From the NCBI GenBank assembly GCA_009776955.1, contig WRMW01000005.1, positions 41,947-105,946 on the forward strand: 64,000 nucleotides of DNA. Direction: 5' to 3'. Both the position numbers and the translations under genes were made by a program. Below are positions 15,414 through 24,524 of this stretch, piece by piece (position 1 is the stretch's first letter; the number at the start of each line of letters is the position of its first letter). Below the pieces are notes generated by a model that was not told where the DNA came from, searched no databases, and worked only from the letters and a program-made list of their open reading frames with translations. The stretch is from Clostridiales bacterium (GTDB lineage Bacteria; Bacillota; Clostridia; Peptostreptococcales; Anaerovoracaceae).

Positions 15414-16781
15414 TTACCCTACTTGCGGCAGATCCTTGAACGATGCCTCAAGGTCTGCATCAGTCGGCACGTAGTCCGTCATCGTCCCTTCGTTGTGCTG
15501 CGTATATGCCATCAGGTCAAAGTAGCCCGTCCCGGACAGCCCGAACAAAATGGTCTTGGCCTCGCCCGTCTCCTTGCACTTCAACGCCTCGTCTATAGCG
15601 CCCTTGATGGCGTGCGCAGACTCAGGCGCCGGAAGTATGGTCTCGCGCTTCGCAAACAGCTTCGCGGCCTCGAACACAGCCGTCTGCTCGTATGCGACCG
15701 CTTCCATATACCCGTCGTGGTAGAGCTTCGACATTATCGGGCTCATGCCATGGTAACGGAGGCCGCCGGCGTGGTTGGCGGAAGGCTTGAAGCCGCAGCC
15801 GAGCGTATACATCTTTGCGAGCGGCGTGGTCCTGCCGGAGTCGCAGAAGTCGTAGGCGTACTTGCCGCGCGTAAGGCTCGGGCAGCTTGCCGGCTCTACT
15901 GCGATGATTCGGGGATTTGATTTGCCGGTTATCTTGTCGCGCATAAAGGGTGCCACCAAGCCGCCGAGGTTGGAGCCGCCGCCTGCGCACCCTATGACGA
16001 TGTCGGGGTACTCGCCGAGCTTCTGCATTGCCAACTCGGTTTCGAGCCCTATTATGGATTGGTGGAGCAGCACCTGGTTCAGCACGGAGCCGAGCACATA
16101 ACGATAGCCCTCGGTCGTCACCGCCACCTCGATGGCCTCGGATATAGCCGTGCCGAGCGACCCTGAATTGTTCGGGTCGGCTTCGAGTATGGCGCGTCCG
16201 ATATTCGTCGTGTTCGACGGACTCGCGATGACCTTGGCGTCAAACGTCTCCATGACGGCCTTGCGGAAAGGCTTCTGCTCATAGCTCACCTTTACCATGT
16301 ACACGACAAGGTCGAGCCCGAAGTAGCCGGCGGCCTCGGCGAGGGCAGTACCCCATTGGCCGGCGCCCGTTTCGGTCGTGATGCCCTTTAGCCCCTCGTC
16401 CTTCGCATAATACGCCTGCGCGACGGCCGAGTTCAGCTTGTGGCTGCCGCTCGTGTTGTTGCCCTCGTACTTGTAATAAATCTTTGCCGGTGTGCCGAGC
16501 GTCCGCTCGAGGTCGTAGGCACGACAGAGGGGCGCCGGCCGGTAGACCTTGTAGATGCTCAGTATCTCATCCGGGATGTCTATAAACCGTGTCGTGGAGT
16601 CAAACTCCTGGTTCGCCAGCTTCTTGCAGAACACGGGGTAGATATGCTCCTCCTGCGCGACCGTCCCGTCGGGTAAGAGCATCGGGTCCGGCTGCTCCTT
16701 CATGTCAGCCCGTAGGTTGTACCATTGCTTGGGTATTTCGTTCTCGTTTAGATAAAGCCTGTGCGGAATCTTGTTTGCCAT
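15414..16781 (-). CDS. trpB: Tryptophan synthase beta chain, TrpB2 type
   Basis: A 455-residue PLP enzyme. The PLP lysine is in NNTSGSHKLNSA (about residue 112), the phosphate loop is GCAGGGSNLGG, and TETGAGQWG carries the catalytic glutamate loop. Length and N-terminal sequence (PHRLYLNENEIPKQWYN) mark the TrpB2 subfamily, which converts indole plus serine to tryptophan and often works without tight TrpA binding; no trpA or other trp gene is in the window. The frame extends upstream, but the ATG at 16781 (MANKIPHRL) has GGAGAG 7 nt before it. Transcribed alone from a good promoter; divergent from an amino-acid permease. Confidence 0.9.
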   Translation of the reverse strand: MANKIPHRLYLNENEIPKQWYNLRADMKEQPDPMLLPDGTVAQEEHIYPVFCKKLANQEFDSTTRFIDIPDEILSIYKVYRPAPLCRAYDLERTLGTPAKIYYKYEGNNTSGSHKLNSAVAQAYYAKDEGLKGITTETGAGQWGTALAEAAGYFGLDLVVYMVKVSYEQKPFRKAVMETFDAKVIASPSNTTNIGRAILEADPNNSGSLGTAISEAIEVAVTTEGYRYVLGSVLNQVLLHQSIIGLETELAMQKLGEYPDIVIGCAGGGSNLGGLVAPFMRDKITGKSNPRIIAVEPASCPSLTRGKYAYDFCDSGRTTPLAKMYTLGCGFKPSANHAGGLRYHGMSPIMSKLYHDGYMEAVAYEQTAVFEAAKLFAKRETILPAPESAHAIKGAIDEALKCKETGEAKTILFGLSGTGYFDLMAYTQHNEGTMTDYVPTDADLEASFKDLPQVG

Positions 16782-16806
16782 TTTTTCACTCTCCTTTTTC
16801 TTGTTA

Positions 16807-16835
16807 ATAATATAGCCTTGCCGGAATATTTTCAA
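16807..16835 (-). promoter_or_regulatory. Promoter of trpB2
   Basis: On the minus strand TTGAAA (16830-16835) and TATTAT (16807-16812) are separated by exactly 17 nt. Transcription would begin near 16800, about 20 nt before the start codon. Confidence 0.65.
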
Positions 16836-16864
16836 TTCAATAATCAATAATTTTTCGAGTTTTG

Positions 16865-16873
16865 TGTTAAAGT
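16865..16873 (+). promoter_or_regulatory. Extended -10 of the APC permease, 6 nt before its ATG
   Basis: TGT-TAAAGT is followed by six bases and the ATG at 16880. No ribosome binding site fits in between, so a leaderless mRNA is likely. Confidence 0.45.
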
Positions 16874-16879
16874 TTCATT

Positions 16880-18544
16880 ATGGACAAATTTACGTCAGGC
16901 ACGATGAACACAGACGCGCTCGGACTCAAAAAGCAAAAGATAAGCGTTTTTACAGCGGTTTTTATGGTATTCTCGCTCGTCGCCGCAGGCTGCTACGGCA
17001 TCGAGGAAATGATTCCGTCGGCCGGCCCTGGCCTTACCCTTATAATGCTGATAGCCCTGCCCTTTGTCTGGGGGTTGCCCTTCGGCCTCGTCGCGTCGGA
17101 GCTCGGCTCCGCAAGGCCGCAGGAGGGCGGCTACTATAAATGGGTGCAGGAGGCCATGGGCGAGTTCTGGGGGTTCCAGGCCGGCTGGTGGCGCACCATT
17201 TCCATCTATATCGACAACACCCTTTACATCGTGCTTGCGGGCGGCTACTTGTTCTCAATGCTCGGCACGGGCAACCCTTACCTCGAATTTGCATTCAAGG
17301 CGGCGATGATTCTTGTTTTTATGTATATAAATCTCAGAGGTGTCCGTGATGTCGGCATCGTCACAAATGCGCTTTCGATTTTCGTAATCGCGGCGTTTGC
17401 GATGGTGGCGATAGTAGGGTTCGTGAACTGGGGCGGCAACCCGTTCGTCCCCCTTACGGCAGAACCCATCACGTCGGGGGCGGACTGGATATTCTATATC
17501 GGCGCCGGTATCTCGATAGGGATGTGGATGTACTCCGGCTACGAATCCATGTCGACATTTGCGGGCGAGCTCAAAGACCCGCAAGTCATCCCCAAGGCCA
17601 CGCTGCTCGCCGTTCCCCTTATTATGGCGACCTATATATTCCCGACCATGGCGAGCATATCGTCCCTGAATGCCGTGGGTGGCGACTTCACTTACGAGAA
17701 TTGGGGCATAGACCCGAGCACGACGGTCGGCTACGCCACGGTTCCGTCATACTTTTTGGGTCCGGCGTTCGGGGTGTTCTTCGGCACGGTCGCCGTCATC
17801 GCGCAATGTTCTATATACAACACCTACATTGCCTCGGGCTCGCGCGGCTTTTTTGCGCTGTCCGAGGACGGGCTTGCGCCTAAGTTCTTCACCAAGGTGG
17901 ACAAAAAATACGGTGTGCCGTATGTCACGGTTATAAGCATTGCAGTCGTCAACCTCGCGCTCTGCATGTTTGATTTTTCGACGCTCGTCGTGGTGGACGT
18001 TTTCTTGCTGGTTTCTTCATACATAATGGTATATATCTCGGCGCTTATCCTTCGCAAACGCATCGCGCCGGGCGATTACAAGTTCAAGATACCGGGCGGC
18101 ATGGGCTTCCTCAGGCTCGTCTGCATAGTGCCGATATGCGTCGCCGTGTTCAGCTTCCTTATAAACGGCTCGGACTATTTCATAGGCGGCATGATAGGCA
18201 TCGTCTCCGGACCCATACTCTACTTCATCTGGAAAAGGCGTTACGGAGGCCTTGCGAAAAAAGACCCCGAAGCCAACCCCGTCAACAAAAAGACCGGCCT
18301 TGCGATCGGCGACATGAAGCGCTTCGCCATACTCTTCGCACTGCTCGCGGCCATCGGCGTCGCCGGCTCCTTCTTCCTGCCGTGGTACGAGGCGGATTGG
18401 AGCTACCCTGGCGACTACGACATGACGTTGTTCGCGACCCAGGGGGCGCTCTACACGGGCATCCGCGCCATGACCTTCATCTGCGCCGCCCTCGCCGCCG
18501 TGTTCGGCTTCACCGCCCGTGCCATCGAGGAGCCCACCCCATAG
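16880..18544 (+). CDS. APC-superfamily amino acid permease
   Basis: A 554-residue transporter with about twelve hydrophobic helices. The first helix region VFMVFSLVAAGCYGIEEMIP, followed by ELGSARPQEGGYYKWVQEA, is the sodium-independent amino-acid permease signature (APC family, GadC/YjeM-like). The C-terminal 100 residues add two more hydrophobic segments after a charged loop. The substrate is not determined. It is divergent from trpB2, and shared control with indole or tryptophan supply is possible but only an inference from position. The ATG at 16880 has no Shine-Dalgarno; an internal ATG eight codons later (MNTDALG) also lacks one. Confidence 0.82.
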   Translation: MDKFTSGTMNTDALGLKKQKISVFTAVFMVFSLVAAGCYGIEEMIPSAGPGLTLIMLIALPFVWGLPFGLVASELGSARPQEGGYYKWVQEAMGEFWGFQAGWWRTISIYIDNTLYIVLAGGYLFSMLGTGNPYLEFAFKAAMILVFMYINLRGVRDVGIVTNALSIFVIAAFAMVAIVGFVNWGGNPFVPLTAEPITSGADWIFYIGAGISIGMWMYSGYESMSTFAGELKDPQVIPKATLLAVPLIMATYIFPTMASISSLNAVGGDFTYENWGIDPSTTVGYATVPSYFLGPAFGVFFGTVAVIAQCSIYNTYIASGSRGFFALSEDGLAPKFFTKVDKKYGVPYVTVISIAVVNLALCMFDFSTLVVVDVFLLVSSYIMVYISALILRKRIAPGDYKFKIPGGMGFLRLVCIVPICVAVFSFLINGSDYFIGGMIGIVSGPILYFIWKRRYGGLAKKDPEANPVNKKTGLAIGDMKRFAILFALLAAIGVAGSFFLPWYEADWSYPGDYDMTLFATQGALYTGIRAMTFICAALAAVFGFTARAIEEPTP

Positions 18545-18606
18545 AGCCCGCACCGGCGAGTGACACCGTGCCCCCCAACTAAATATCCCAAGGCGACAGC
18601 GATTTG

Positions 18607-18615
18607 TGGTATAAT
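18607..18615 (+). promoter_or_regulatory. Extended -10 promoter of the ech hydrogenase operon
   Basis: TGG-TATAAT is a consensus extended -10. Transcription would start near 18622, leaving a 54-nt leader with GGAGG at 18664-18668 before the TTG start. The surrounding TTGTGGTATAATAT is nearly the same as at 26430 and 35196. Confidence 0.65.
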
Positions 18616-18675
18616 ATCCGCTTGTGGGGCGTTGCTCTGCGGGTAGGTATTTTTGTAAAAATAGGAGGTCTGTAA

Positions 18676-20745
18676 TTGGGTATCATATCGCTTTTGATCC
18701 TGATCCCCATCGTCATCGCTGTTCTTTTATTGGTCGCCAAATGCGATAAGCTACGCGACCCGATCGTGATTGCAGGCGGCATCGTCATAGCCGGGCTGTC
18801 GATTTATTTTGCGGTTACGCATTTCGGCATCGACGTGTTCAAGCCGTGGTCGGGTGAGAGCGTCGATTTCTTCGGCTTTGCCGCAGAAGCGCAGCCGCTC
18901 GCTGAAAGCGTCGGAAACGTGATGATGGTGGTCAAGGTGGCGCTCGCCATCCTGGTCGTCGTGATGGGCTTCAAGTACCGCAAGCCACTTGTGATAGTGC
19001 TTACGGTGATCCAGACGCCGCTGCTCGTATGGTTTGAGACCACGAAAGGACGCACGATTTCGGTGGAAAGCCATATCAACGTCGACAATTTCTCGCTTAT
19101 CATGGGGCTTATCATCGGCGTGGTCGGCTCGATGGTCTGCATATACGCAGTAGGCTATATGAAAGATTTTGCGCGCCACCAATCCGAGGGCAAGGACAAG
19201 AGGCCGTTCTTTTTCTTCCTGATGTTCATCTTCTTGGCAGCGATGTTTGGCATAGTGATTTCCAACAATATGCTATGGATGTACTTTTTCTGGGAAATCA
19301 CGACCATATGCTCGTTCTTCCTGATAGGGTACACCAAGACTGACGAGGCGATTCGCAATTCGTTCAAGGCTCTTACAATCAACTTGCTTGGCGGGCTTTC
19401 CTTCGCCTGCGCCATCATCGTCATGGGCAATTACTTCGGGCCGGGCACATTGGAGCTTTCGGCCGTAATCGAAAACGGAGTCATGTTCCAGTCCCAGATG
19501 GCCGCGCAAGGCTCCGCGAACGCGACTGAACCCATAGTCAGCCTTATCGCCATATTGCTCGCTTTCGCCGGCATCACAAAGGCGGCGCAGATGCCGTTCC
19601 AAGGCTGGATACTTGGGGCGATGGTGGCGCCGACGCCTGTTTCCGCCCTGCTTCACAGCTCGACCATGGTCAAGGCGGGCGTGTTCCTTATCGTGAAGCT
19701 CGCGCCGCTGCTCGGCTTCAACACCGCGTTCAGCGTCGTGCCCGGGTTTTTCATCGGGCCGGGCTTCCTGGTCACATTCGTAGGCGGCATCACTTTCCTA
19801 TTTGCCTCTCTGGCGGCGCTTTCCCAGAGCAATGCGAAGCGCGTGCTCGCTTATTCCACCGTGGCGAACCTTGGGCTTATCATAGCCTGCGCGGGCATAG
19901 GCACGCCGGAAGCGGTGTGGGCGGCCATAATGCTTATCATCTTCCACGCGGTCACAAAAGCTTTGCTGTTCCTCTGCGTCGGCACCGTCGAGCACAATAT
20001 CGGCAGCCGTGACATAGAGGACATGGACGGACTGTTCGGACGTATGCCGAGGCTTGCTACGATTATGATAATCGGGATCGCCGCGATGTTCCTCGCTCCG
20101 TTTGGAATGCTTATATCCAAGTGGGCGGCGCTTCAGGCTGTCATCGACTCGGGCAATATCTGGGTGATGCTCTCCCTTGTATTCGGCTCGTCGGCGACGT
20201 TGTTCTATTGGACAAAATGGCTCGGCAAGACAACAGCCGTGGTCGCGGGCAAAGAGAGCATCGAGGAAAAAGTCCACTACAGCGAGTGGGGCATACTTGG
20301 CGGGCTTACTGCGTTTGCCATACTTATCACAATGACGTTCCCATTCTATTCAAGGGGAATCGTGGTCCCATACCTTATCGGTGCTTTTCAGGGGACTTCG
20401 GAAAGGGTCTTTACGTCGCTGAGCATGGACAATATGGTAATAATGATAGTCATGGTAGTGCTGATAATAATACTTGCGTTGCTGTTCTATGGCAAGACAT
20501 CAGGGCGCGTCGTGCCTATCTACATGGCAGGCGTCAACGAGGGCGACAACCTCACTTTCGTGGGCGCCAGGCAAAAAGACATACCAATCACATTACGCAA
20601 TTGGTATCTCAAGGAAATGTTCCCTGAAGAAAGCACAAACCGCATCGGCAACATCATGGTATACGTCGTTTTCGCAATAGTGTTCTCCTATGCTGCGTTT
20701 ATGGGGATCACGCTTTATGGATATGTGATAGGGGGTGGTTTTTGA
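18676..20745 (+). CDS. echA: Ech-type hydrogenase subunit A (NuoL/Mrp antiporter-like membrane protein)
   Basis: A 689-residue protein with about 14-16 membrane helices. The proton-conducting module is recognisable: MYFFWEITTICSFFLIGY, then AGITKAAQMPFQGWILGAM and ALLHSSTMVKAGVFL, with the lysines and histidine conserved among NuoL/M and EchA subunits. It is the putative ion-translocating arm of a membrane-bound [NiFe] hydrogenase that oxidises reduced ferredoxin, forms H2 and pumps ions. Translation starts at TTG 18676 with GGAGG 7 nt upstream. It is the first gene of a block in which almost all genes overlap by 1-4 nt. Confidence 0.88.
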   Translation: MGIISLLILIPIVIAVLLLVAKCDKLRDPIVIAGGIVIAGLSIYFAVTHFGIDVFKPWSGESVDFFGFAAEAQPLAESVGNVMMVVKVALAILVVVMGFKYRKPLVIVLTVIQTPLLVWFETTKGRTISVESHINVDNFSLIMGLIIGVVGSMVCIYAVGYMKDFARHQSEGKDKRPFFFFLMFIFLAAMFGIVISNNMLWMYFFWEITTICSFFLIGYTKTDEAIRNSFKALTINLLGGLSFACAIIVMGNYFGPGTLELSAVIENGVMFQSQMAAQGSANATEPIVSLIAILLAFAGITKAAQMPFQGWILGAMVAPTPVSALLHSSTMVKAGVFLIVKLAPLLGFNTAFSVVPGFFIGPGFLVTFVGGITFLFASLAALSQSNAKRVLAYSTVANLGLIIACAGIGTPEAVWAAIMLIIFHAVTKALLFLCVGTVEHNIGSRDIEDMDGLFGRMPRLATIMIIGIAAMFLAPFGMLISKWAALQAVIDSGNIWVMLSLVFGSSATLFYWTKWLGKTTAVVAGKESIEEKVHYSEWGILGGLTAFAILITMTFPFYSRGIVVPYLIGAFQGTSERVFTSLSMDNMVIMIVMVVLIIILALLFYGKTSGRVVPIYMAGVNEGDNLTFVGARQKDIPITLRNWYLKEMFPEESTNRIGNIMVYVVFAIVFSYAAFMGITLYGYVIGGGF

Positions 20746-21695
20746 TGGATAATGCCCTCGTAATCTTCTTTGGGGCCGACAGGGTCTTGTTTGTGTTTTT
20801 CGGAACCGAGGTCTATATGACGCATCTCATAGGCGCGGTGTTGTACATAGTTCTGGCCCCGTTTGCCGGCGGGCTTATCGCGGGACTGGACAGGAAGGTC
20901 ACGGCGCAGATGCAGGGACGCCACGGCCCGCCCATATTGCAGCCCTTCTACGATGTCGCAAAACTTCTTGGCAAGGAGAAGATCACGGTCAGCAACGGCC
21001 AGGACTTCTATGTAATGTGCTCCTTGGTTTTCATGGTCATATCCGGCGCGTTTTTCTTCGCCGGGTCGAACCTGCTTATGACGATTTTCACGCTGACGGC
21101 GGGCTCTATTTTCCTCGTGCTTGCGGGCTATGCGTCAAACTCGCCGTACGCGCAGCTTGGCGCCGAGCGGGAAATGCTTCAGATAATGAGCTACGAGCCG
21201 ATGATATTGCTCAGCGCGGTCGGGTTTTATATGGCGACCGGCTCGTTCAATGTAGGGGACATAGTCACGTCCGGGCGGTTTGTTTTCCCGTATCTGGCGG
21301 GGATGTTTGCCGGCTATGTATTTGTGCTTATAATCAAAATGCGAAAGTCGCCATTCGACCTTTCCATGTCGCACCACGCACATCAGGAATTGGTCAAAGG
21401 CCTCACAACGGAATTTTCGGGGCGGACGCTGGCGTTGAGCGAAATAATACATTGGTACGAAAACGTATTTTTGCTCGGCTTCGTCTTTATATTCTTCGCG
21501 AACGGCGAGCCTCGGTTCATTGTGCTTGGCGTGCTTGTGGCTTTGGTGTGCTACTTTGTCATAGTCTTTATCGACAACAGCTTTGCGAGGATGAAGTGGC
21601 AATTTACGCTTAAATCGGCTTGGATGGTCACGCTGGTGTTCGGTGGCGGCAACTTGTTCGTCCTGTATTACCTGCGGGCAGTTTTCCAGGTATAG
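20745..21695 (+). CDS. echB: Ech-type hydrogenase subunit B (NuoH-like membrane protein)
   Basis: A membrane protein of about 316 residues. The signature ERK-like loop region GLDRKVTAQMQGRHGPPILQ and the later AEREMLQIMSYEP and MSHHAHQELVKG segments match EchB/NuoH subunits, which hold the interface between the hydrophilic Fe-S part and the membrane arm. The ATG at 20745 overlaps the echA stop by one base (TGATG) and follows a G-rich stretch. An ATG at 20817 (MTHLIGAVLYI), preceded by GAGG, would give a protein that begins where most EchB proteins do, so it is a serious alternative. echC follows after 15 nt. Confidence 0.88.
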   Translation: MDNALVIFFGADRVLFVFFGTEVYMTHLIGAVLYIVLAPFAGGLIAGLDRKVTAQMQGRHGPPILQPFYDVAKLLGKEKITVSNGQDFYVMCSLVFMVISGAFFFAGSNLLMTIFTLTAGSIFLVLAGYASNSPYAQLGAEREMLQIMSYEPMILLSAVGFYMATGSFNVGDIVTSGRFVFPYLAGMFAGYVFVLIIKMRKSPFDLSMSHHAHQELVKGLTTEFSGRTLALSEIIHWYENVFLLGFVFIFFANGEPRFIVLGVLVALVCYFVIVFIDNSFARMKWQFTLKSAWMVTLVFGGGNLFVLYYLRAVFQV

Positions 21696-21710
21696 AAAGG
21701 AGGCAGGGAT

Positions 21711-22280
21711 ATGTCAATCAAAAAATCTCCGTGGATTATCCATTATGACTGCTCTAGCTGCAACGGCTGCGACATCGAAATGCTTGCCTGCCTCACCCCT
21801 ATGTACGATCTTGAGCGTTTTGGGATAGTGAACACCGGCAACCCTAAGCATGCGGATGTGTTTATCGTGACAGGGACGGTCAACACGCAGAACATTCCCG
21901 TAGTCAAGCAGATATACAACCAGATGCCGAACCCCAAGGTGGTCATCGCCGTGGGGATATGCGCCGCAACGGGCGGTATCTTCAGGGGCTGCTACAACGT
22001 GGTGGGCGGCCTCGACCATGTGATACCAGTCGATATGTATGTGCCGGGTTGCGCGGCAAGGCCGGAGGCGATCATCGACGGCATTATGAAAAGCATCGAC
22101 ATACTTGCGGAAAAGCAGGCGGCTCTGGACGAAGGGGTCGTGCCGGAGGAAATCTGCGGCGGGTATATCTACGAAGGGGAGCACGACGAGCACGGCACCC
22201 TTATAACGGACGAGGATGCGGACGCCGCCGAGGAGGAACAAGACGTAGGGGCGACCCCTGACCAGGAGGAACAAGAATGA
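21711..22280 (+). CDS. echC: Ech-type hydrogenase small subunit C (NuoB-like)
   Basis: A 189-residue [NiFe]-hydrogenase small subunit. Four cysteines of the proximal [4Fe-4S] cluster are visible: the pair in SSCNGCDIEM (about residues 17-20), one in VGICAATGG and one in VPGCAARPEA. The protein passes electrons from ferredoxin clusters to the nickel site in EchE. Its last 40 residues are very acidic (EDADAAEEEQ), an extension that typical EchC proteins lack as far as I recall. AAAGGAGG precedes the ATG, and the stop overlaps echD as ATGA. Confidence 0.9.
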   Translation: MSIKKSPWIIHYDCSSCNGCDIEMLACLTPMYDLERFGIVNTGNPKHADVFIVTGTVNTQNIPVVKQIYNQMPNPKVVIAVGICAATGGIFRGCYNVVGGLDHVIPVDMYVPGCAARPEAIIDGIMKSIDILAEKQAALDEGVVPEEICGGYIYEGEHDEHGTLITDEDADAAEEEQDVGATPDQEEQE

Positions 22281-22633
22281 ACATAGAAACCCACCCCGCG
22301 GACGCCCTCCTTGCGCTTGCACAGGATACCAAGGCGGACGGCTGGCGCCTAGGCCAGGTCTGCGCCACGACGATAGGCGACTCGGTCGAAATGCTGTACA
22401 CCTTTGAAAAGAACAACGAGCTAAAGAGCTATAAATTCATGCTGAATGCGGAGGCGCCAGAGCTTCAAAGCGTCACGGCCACCTATCCCTACGCCTTCAT
22501 CTACGAAAACGAGATACACGACCTCTTTGGCGTCAAATTCAAAAATCTTGCCGTGGACTACGAAGGCACATTTTTCAGGATTGCGGAAAAAACGCCGTGG
22601 AACCCGTCGGCTGCGAAAGGAGGCGAAAACTAA
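22277..22633 (+). CDS. echD: Ech-type hydrogenase subunit D (NuoC-like)
   Basis: A 118-residue soluble subunit corresponding to the 30-kDa NuoC protein, without cofactor ligands. TYPYAFIYENEIHDLFG is the characteristic NuoC/EchD signature near residue 75. It scaffolds the hydrophilic part of the complex. Both ends overlap neighbours (ATGA with echC, TAATG with echE), which fixes its position in the operon and suggests coupled translation. The ribosome binding site is GAGGAA inside echC. Confidence 0.88.
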   Translation: MNIETHPADALLALAQDTKADGWRLGQVCATTIGDSVEMLYTFEKNNELKSYKFMLNAEAPELQSVTATYPYAFIYENEIHDLFGVKFKNLAVDYEGTFFRIAEKTPWNPSAAKGGEN

Positions 22634-23715
22634 TGGGCAAAAGCACTATTATTCCATTCGGGCCGCAGCATCCGGTCCTTCCAGAGCCGATACACCTCGA
22701 CCTCGTGCTTGAGGACGAAAAGGTCGTTGAGGCGATTCCGCAGATAGGCTATGTCCACCGTGGGCTCGAAAAACTTGTTGAGAAAAAGGAATGGCCGGAA
22801 ATGGTCTTTGTCATCGAACGCGTTTGCGGCATATGCAGCTTCGGCCACGGTTGGGGGTATTGCATGAGCGTCGAGGGCAACCTAGGCGTGGAAGTGCCGC
22901 CCCGCGCTCAATACCTCCGCACCATCTGGCACGAGCTCAGCCGCATACAAAGCCACTTGCTTTGGCTTGGGCTTATTGCGGACGCATTCGGTTTTGAGAG
23001 CCTTTTCATGCACTCGTGGCGGCTTCGCGAAACGGCGGTTGAAATTTTTGAGGACACCACAGGCGCCCGCACCACATTCTCGGTCTGCAAAGTCGGCGGG
23101 CTCCGCAGGGACATAGAAAACGAAAAGCTTGCTGAAATCGTGAAAAAACTTAGGGATAAAGAAGCCGAATTACGTGAGCTTACAAGCGTGTTTCTGGATG
23201 ACAACTCGGTCAAGAAAAGGTTGGTGGGCATAGGCGCGCTTACGAAAGAGGACGTTATAGAGCTTGGAGCTGTCGGCCCTGTTGCCCGTGCGTCCGGCGT
23301 GTCGAACGACGTTCGTCTTGACGGGCACGGCGTATATAATGAATTGGGGTTCGAGCCCTGTGTGGAGGAAGAAGGGGATAGCTACGCAAGGTGCAAGGTT
23401 CGTGTACGTGAAATCTTTCAATCCATAGATTTGATTGAGCGGGCTGTGGCTGCCATACCGGACGGCGACATCGCGATAGAGATCAAGGGCGTGCACCCGG
23501 CGGGCGAGTTCCTTGCACGTCTGGAGCAGCCCCGTGGCGAGGCTTATTATTATACAAAGGGTTCGGGCGAAAAATTTCTTGAGCGAGTCCGTGTCCGCAC
23601 GCCCTCGAACGCAAACGTCCCTGCGCTCGTGAAGATGCTGCAAGGCTGCGATCTCGCTGACGTGCCGATTCTGACGCTTACGATAGACCCTTGCATCAGC
23701 TGTGTGGAAAGGTAG
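22633..23715 (+). CDS. echE: Ech-type hydrogenase large subunit E ([NiFe] catalytic subunit)
   Basis: A 360-residue catalytic subunit. Both nickel-binding motifs are present: RVCGICSFGH (L1, about residues 63-72) and DPCISCVER at the extreme C-terminus (L2). Because all four cysteines are kept, this is a true hydrogenase and not a complex-I NuoD homologue, in which they are lost. The sequence ends three residues after the last cysteine, so no long cleaved C-terminal peptide is apparent. The ATG at 22633 overlaps the echD stop; AAAGGAGG lies just upstream. HypA, encoded two genes on, would supply nickel. Confidence 0.92.
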   Translation: MGKSTIIPFGPQHPVLPEPIHLDLVLEDEKVVEAIPQIGYVHRGLEKLVEKKEWPEMVFVIERVCGICSFGHGWGYCMSVEGNLGVEVPPRAQYLRTIWHELSRIQSHLLWLGLIADAFGFESLFMHSWRLRETAVEIFEDTTGARTTFSVCKVGGLRRDIENEKLAEIVKKLRDKEAELRELTSVFLDDNSVKKRLVGIGALTKEDVIELGAVGPVARASGVSNDVRLDGHGVYNELGFEPCVEEEGDSYARCKVRVREIFQSIDLIERAVAAIPDGDIAIEIKGVHPAGEFLARLEQPRGEAYYYTKGSGEKFLERVRVRTPSNANVPALVKMLQGCDLADVPILTLTIDPCISCVER

Positions 23716-23722
23716 GTGAGCC

Positions 23723-24070
23723 ATGTCAAACCTTAAAATAGGCAAGATGATAATGCGAAGCCTGTTCGGCGAGCCGGCAACCCATATGTACCCCGACGTC
23801 CCGCGCGAATGGGCGGATGTCACGCACGGGCATATAGAAATAGATATCGACAATTGCTGCTTTTGTGGCCACTGCGCGCGTAAGTGTCTGACTTACGCCA
23901 TAGACGTTGACCGCGAGGCGGCGAGCTGGACTATAAAACGCATGAGGTGCATACAATGCATGCATTGCGTGGAAGTGTGCCCCAAAGGCTGCCTGAAAAA
24001 CCTCCCGACCTACACGCCGCCGAATACGGAGAAGGTCGTGGACGTGTTCGTAAAGCCGCCCGCATCATAA
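23723..24070 (+). CDS. echF: Ech-type hydrogenase subunit F (2x[4Fe-4S] ferredoxin, NuoI-like)
   Basis: A 115-residue polyferredoxin. Two cluster motifs are seen: CCFCGHCARKC at about residues 47-57 and CIQCMHCVEVCPKGC at about 78-92. It is the entry point for electrons from soluble ferredoxin. The start has AGGTGAG upstream, 7 nt after the echE stop. The stop overlaps the hypA ATG (TAATG). Confidence 0.9.
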   Translation: MSNLKIGKMIMRSLFGEPATHMYPDVPREWADVTHGHIEIDIDNCCFCGHCARKCLTYAIDVDREAASWTIKRMRCIQCMHCVEVCPKGCLKNLPTYTPPNTEKVVDVFVKPPAS

Positions 24071-24429
24071 TGCACGAGCTGCCCCTTACGGAACAGATAA
24101 TCAAGATTGTGACGGAGCGCGGGCAGGCAGCCGGCGCATCCAAAATAGAAAGCATCAAACTCGTGGTCGGCGAACGCTCCGGCTATATCACCGAATCCAT
24201 TCGGCTATACTTCGATGTGGTTAGCAAGGGGACGCTCTGCGAAGGAGCCGCTCTTGAAATAGAGGTCGTGAAGCCAATGCTCAAATGCCCCGCCTGCGAC
24301 GAGCTTTTCGAGCGTCCCCGCATGAGCTTCGCCTGCCCCGCCTGCGGAACGGACGGCGAACCAACGGACATCGGCCGCGAGTTCTATATCGACAGCATAG
24401 AGGTGTCGGGATTATCGAAATTTCCATAA
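24070..24429 (+). CDS. hypA: Hydrogenase nickel incorporation protein HypA
   Basis: A 119-residue nickel chaperone. It begins with MHEL, where His2 is the nickel ligand and must follow the initiator methionine, so the start at 24070 is firm. The zinc site is CPAC (about 77-80) and CPAC (about 93-96). It delivers Ni2+ to the large hydrogenase subunit. Being the last gene of the ech operon ties it to EchE. The other maturation genes (hypB-F) are absent from the window and must be elsewhere. Confidence 0.9.
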   Translation: MHELPLTEQIIKIVTERGQAAGASKIESIKLVVGERSGYITESIRLYFDVVSKGTLCEGAALEIEVVKPMLKCPACDELFERPRMSFACPACGTDGEPTDIGREFYIDSIEVSGLSKFP

Positions 24430-24449
24430 AATCTACACAATAGCATATA

Positions 24450-24478
24450 TTGACAAACAAGCTTACCCATGGTAATAT
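24450..24478 (+). promoter_or_regulatory. Strong sigma-A-type promoter of the YhcG-like nuclease
   Basis: A perfect TTGACA (24450-24455), a 17-nt spacer and TAATAT (24473-24478) with a TG extension at 24470-24471. It separates the nuclease gene from the ech operon. Confidence 0.7.
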
Positions 24479-24524
24479 GTTCCATGACTCATTCGCATAT
24501 GCATGTTCACATGGAGGTTTGGAA

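Noticed and set aside
24450..24524. Longer start for the YhcG-like nuclease at 24450
   Set aside because: The promoter runs through these bases (TTGACA and TAATAT), and the GGAGG box fits the ATG at 24525.
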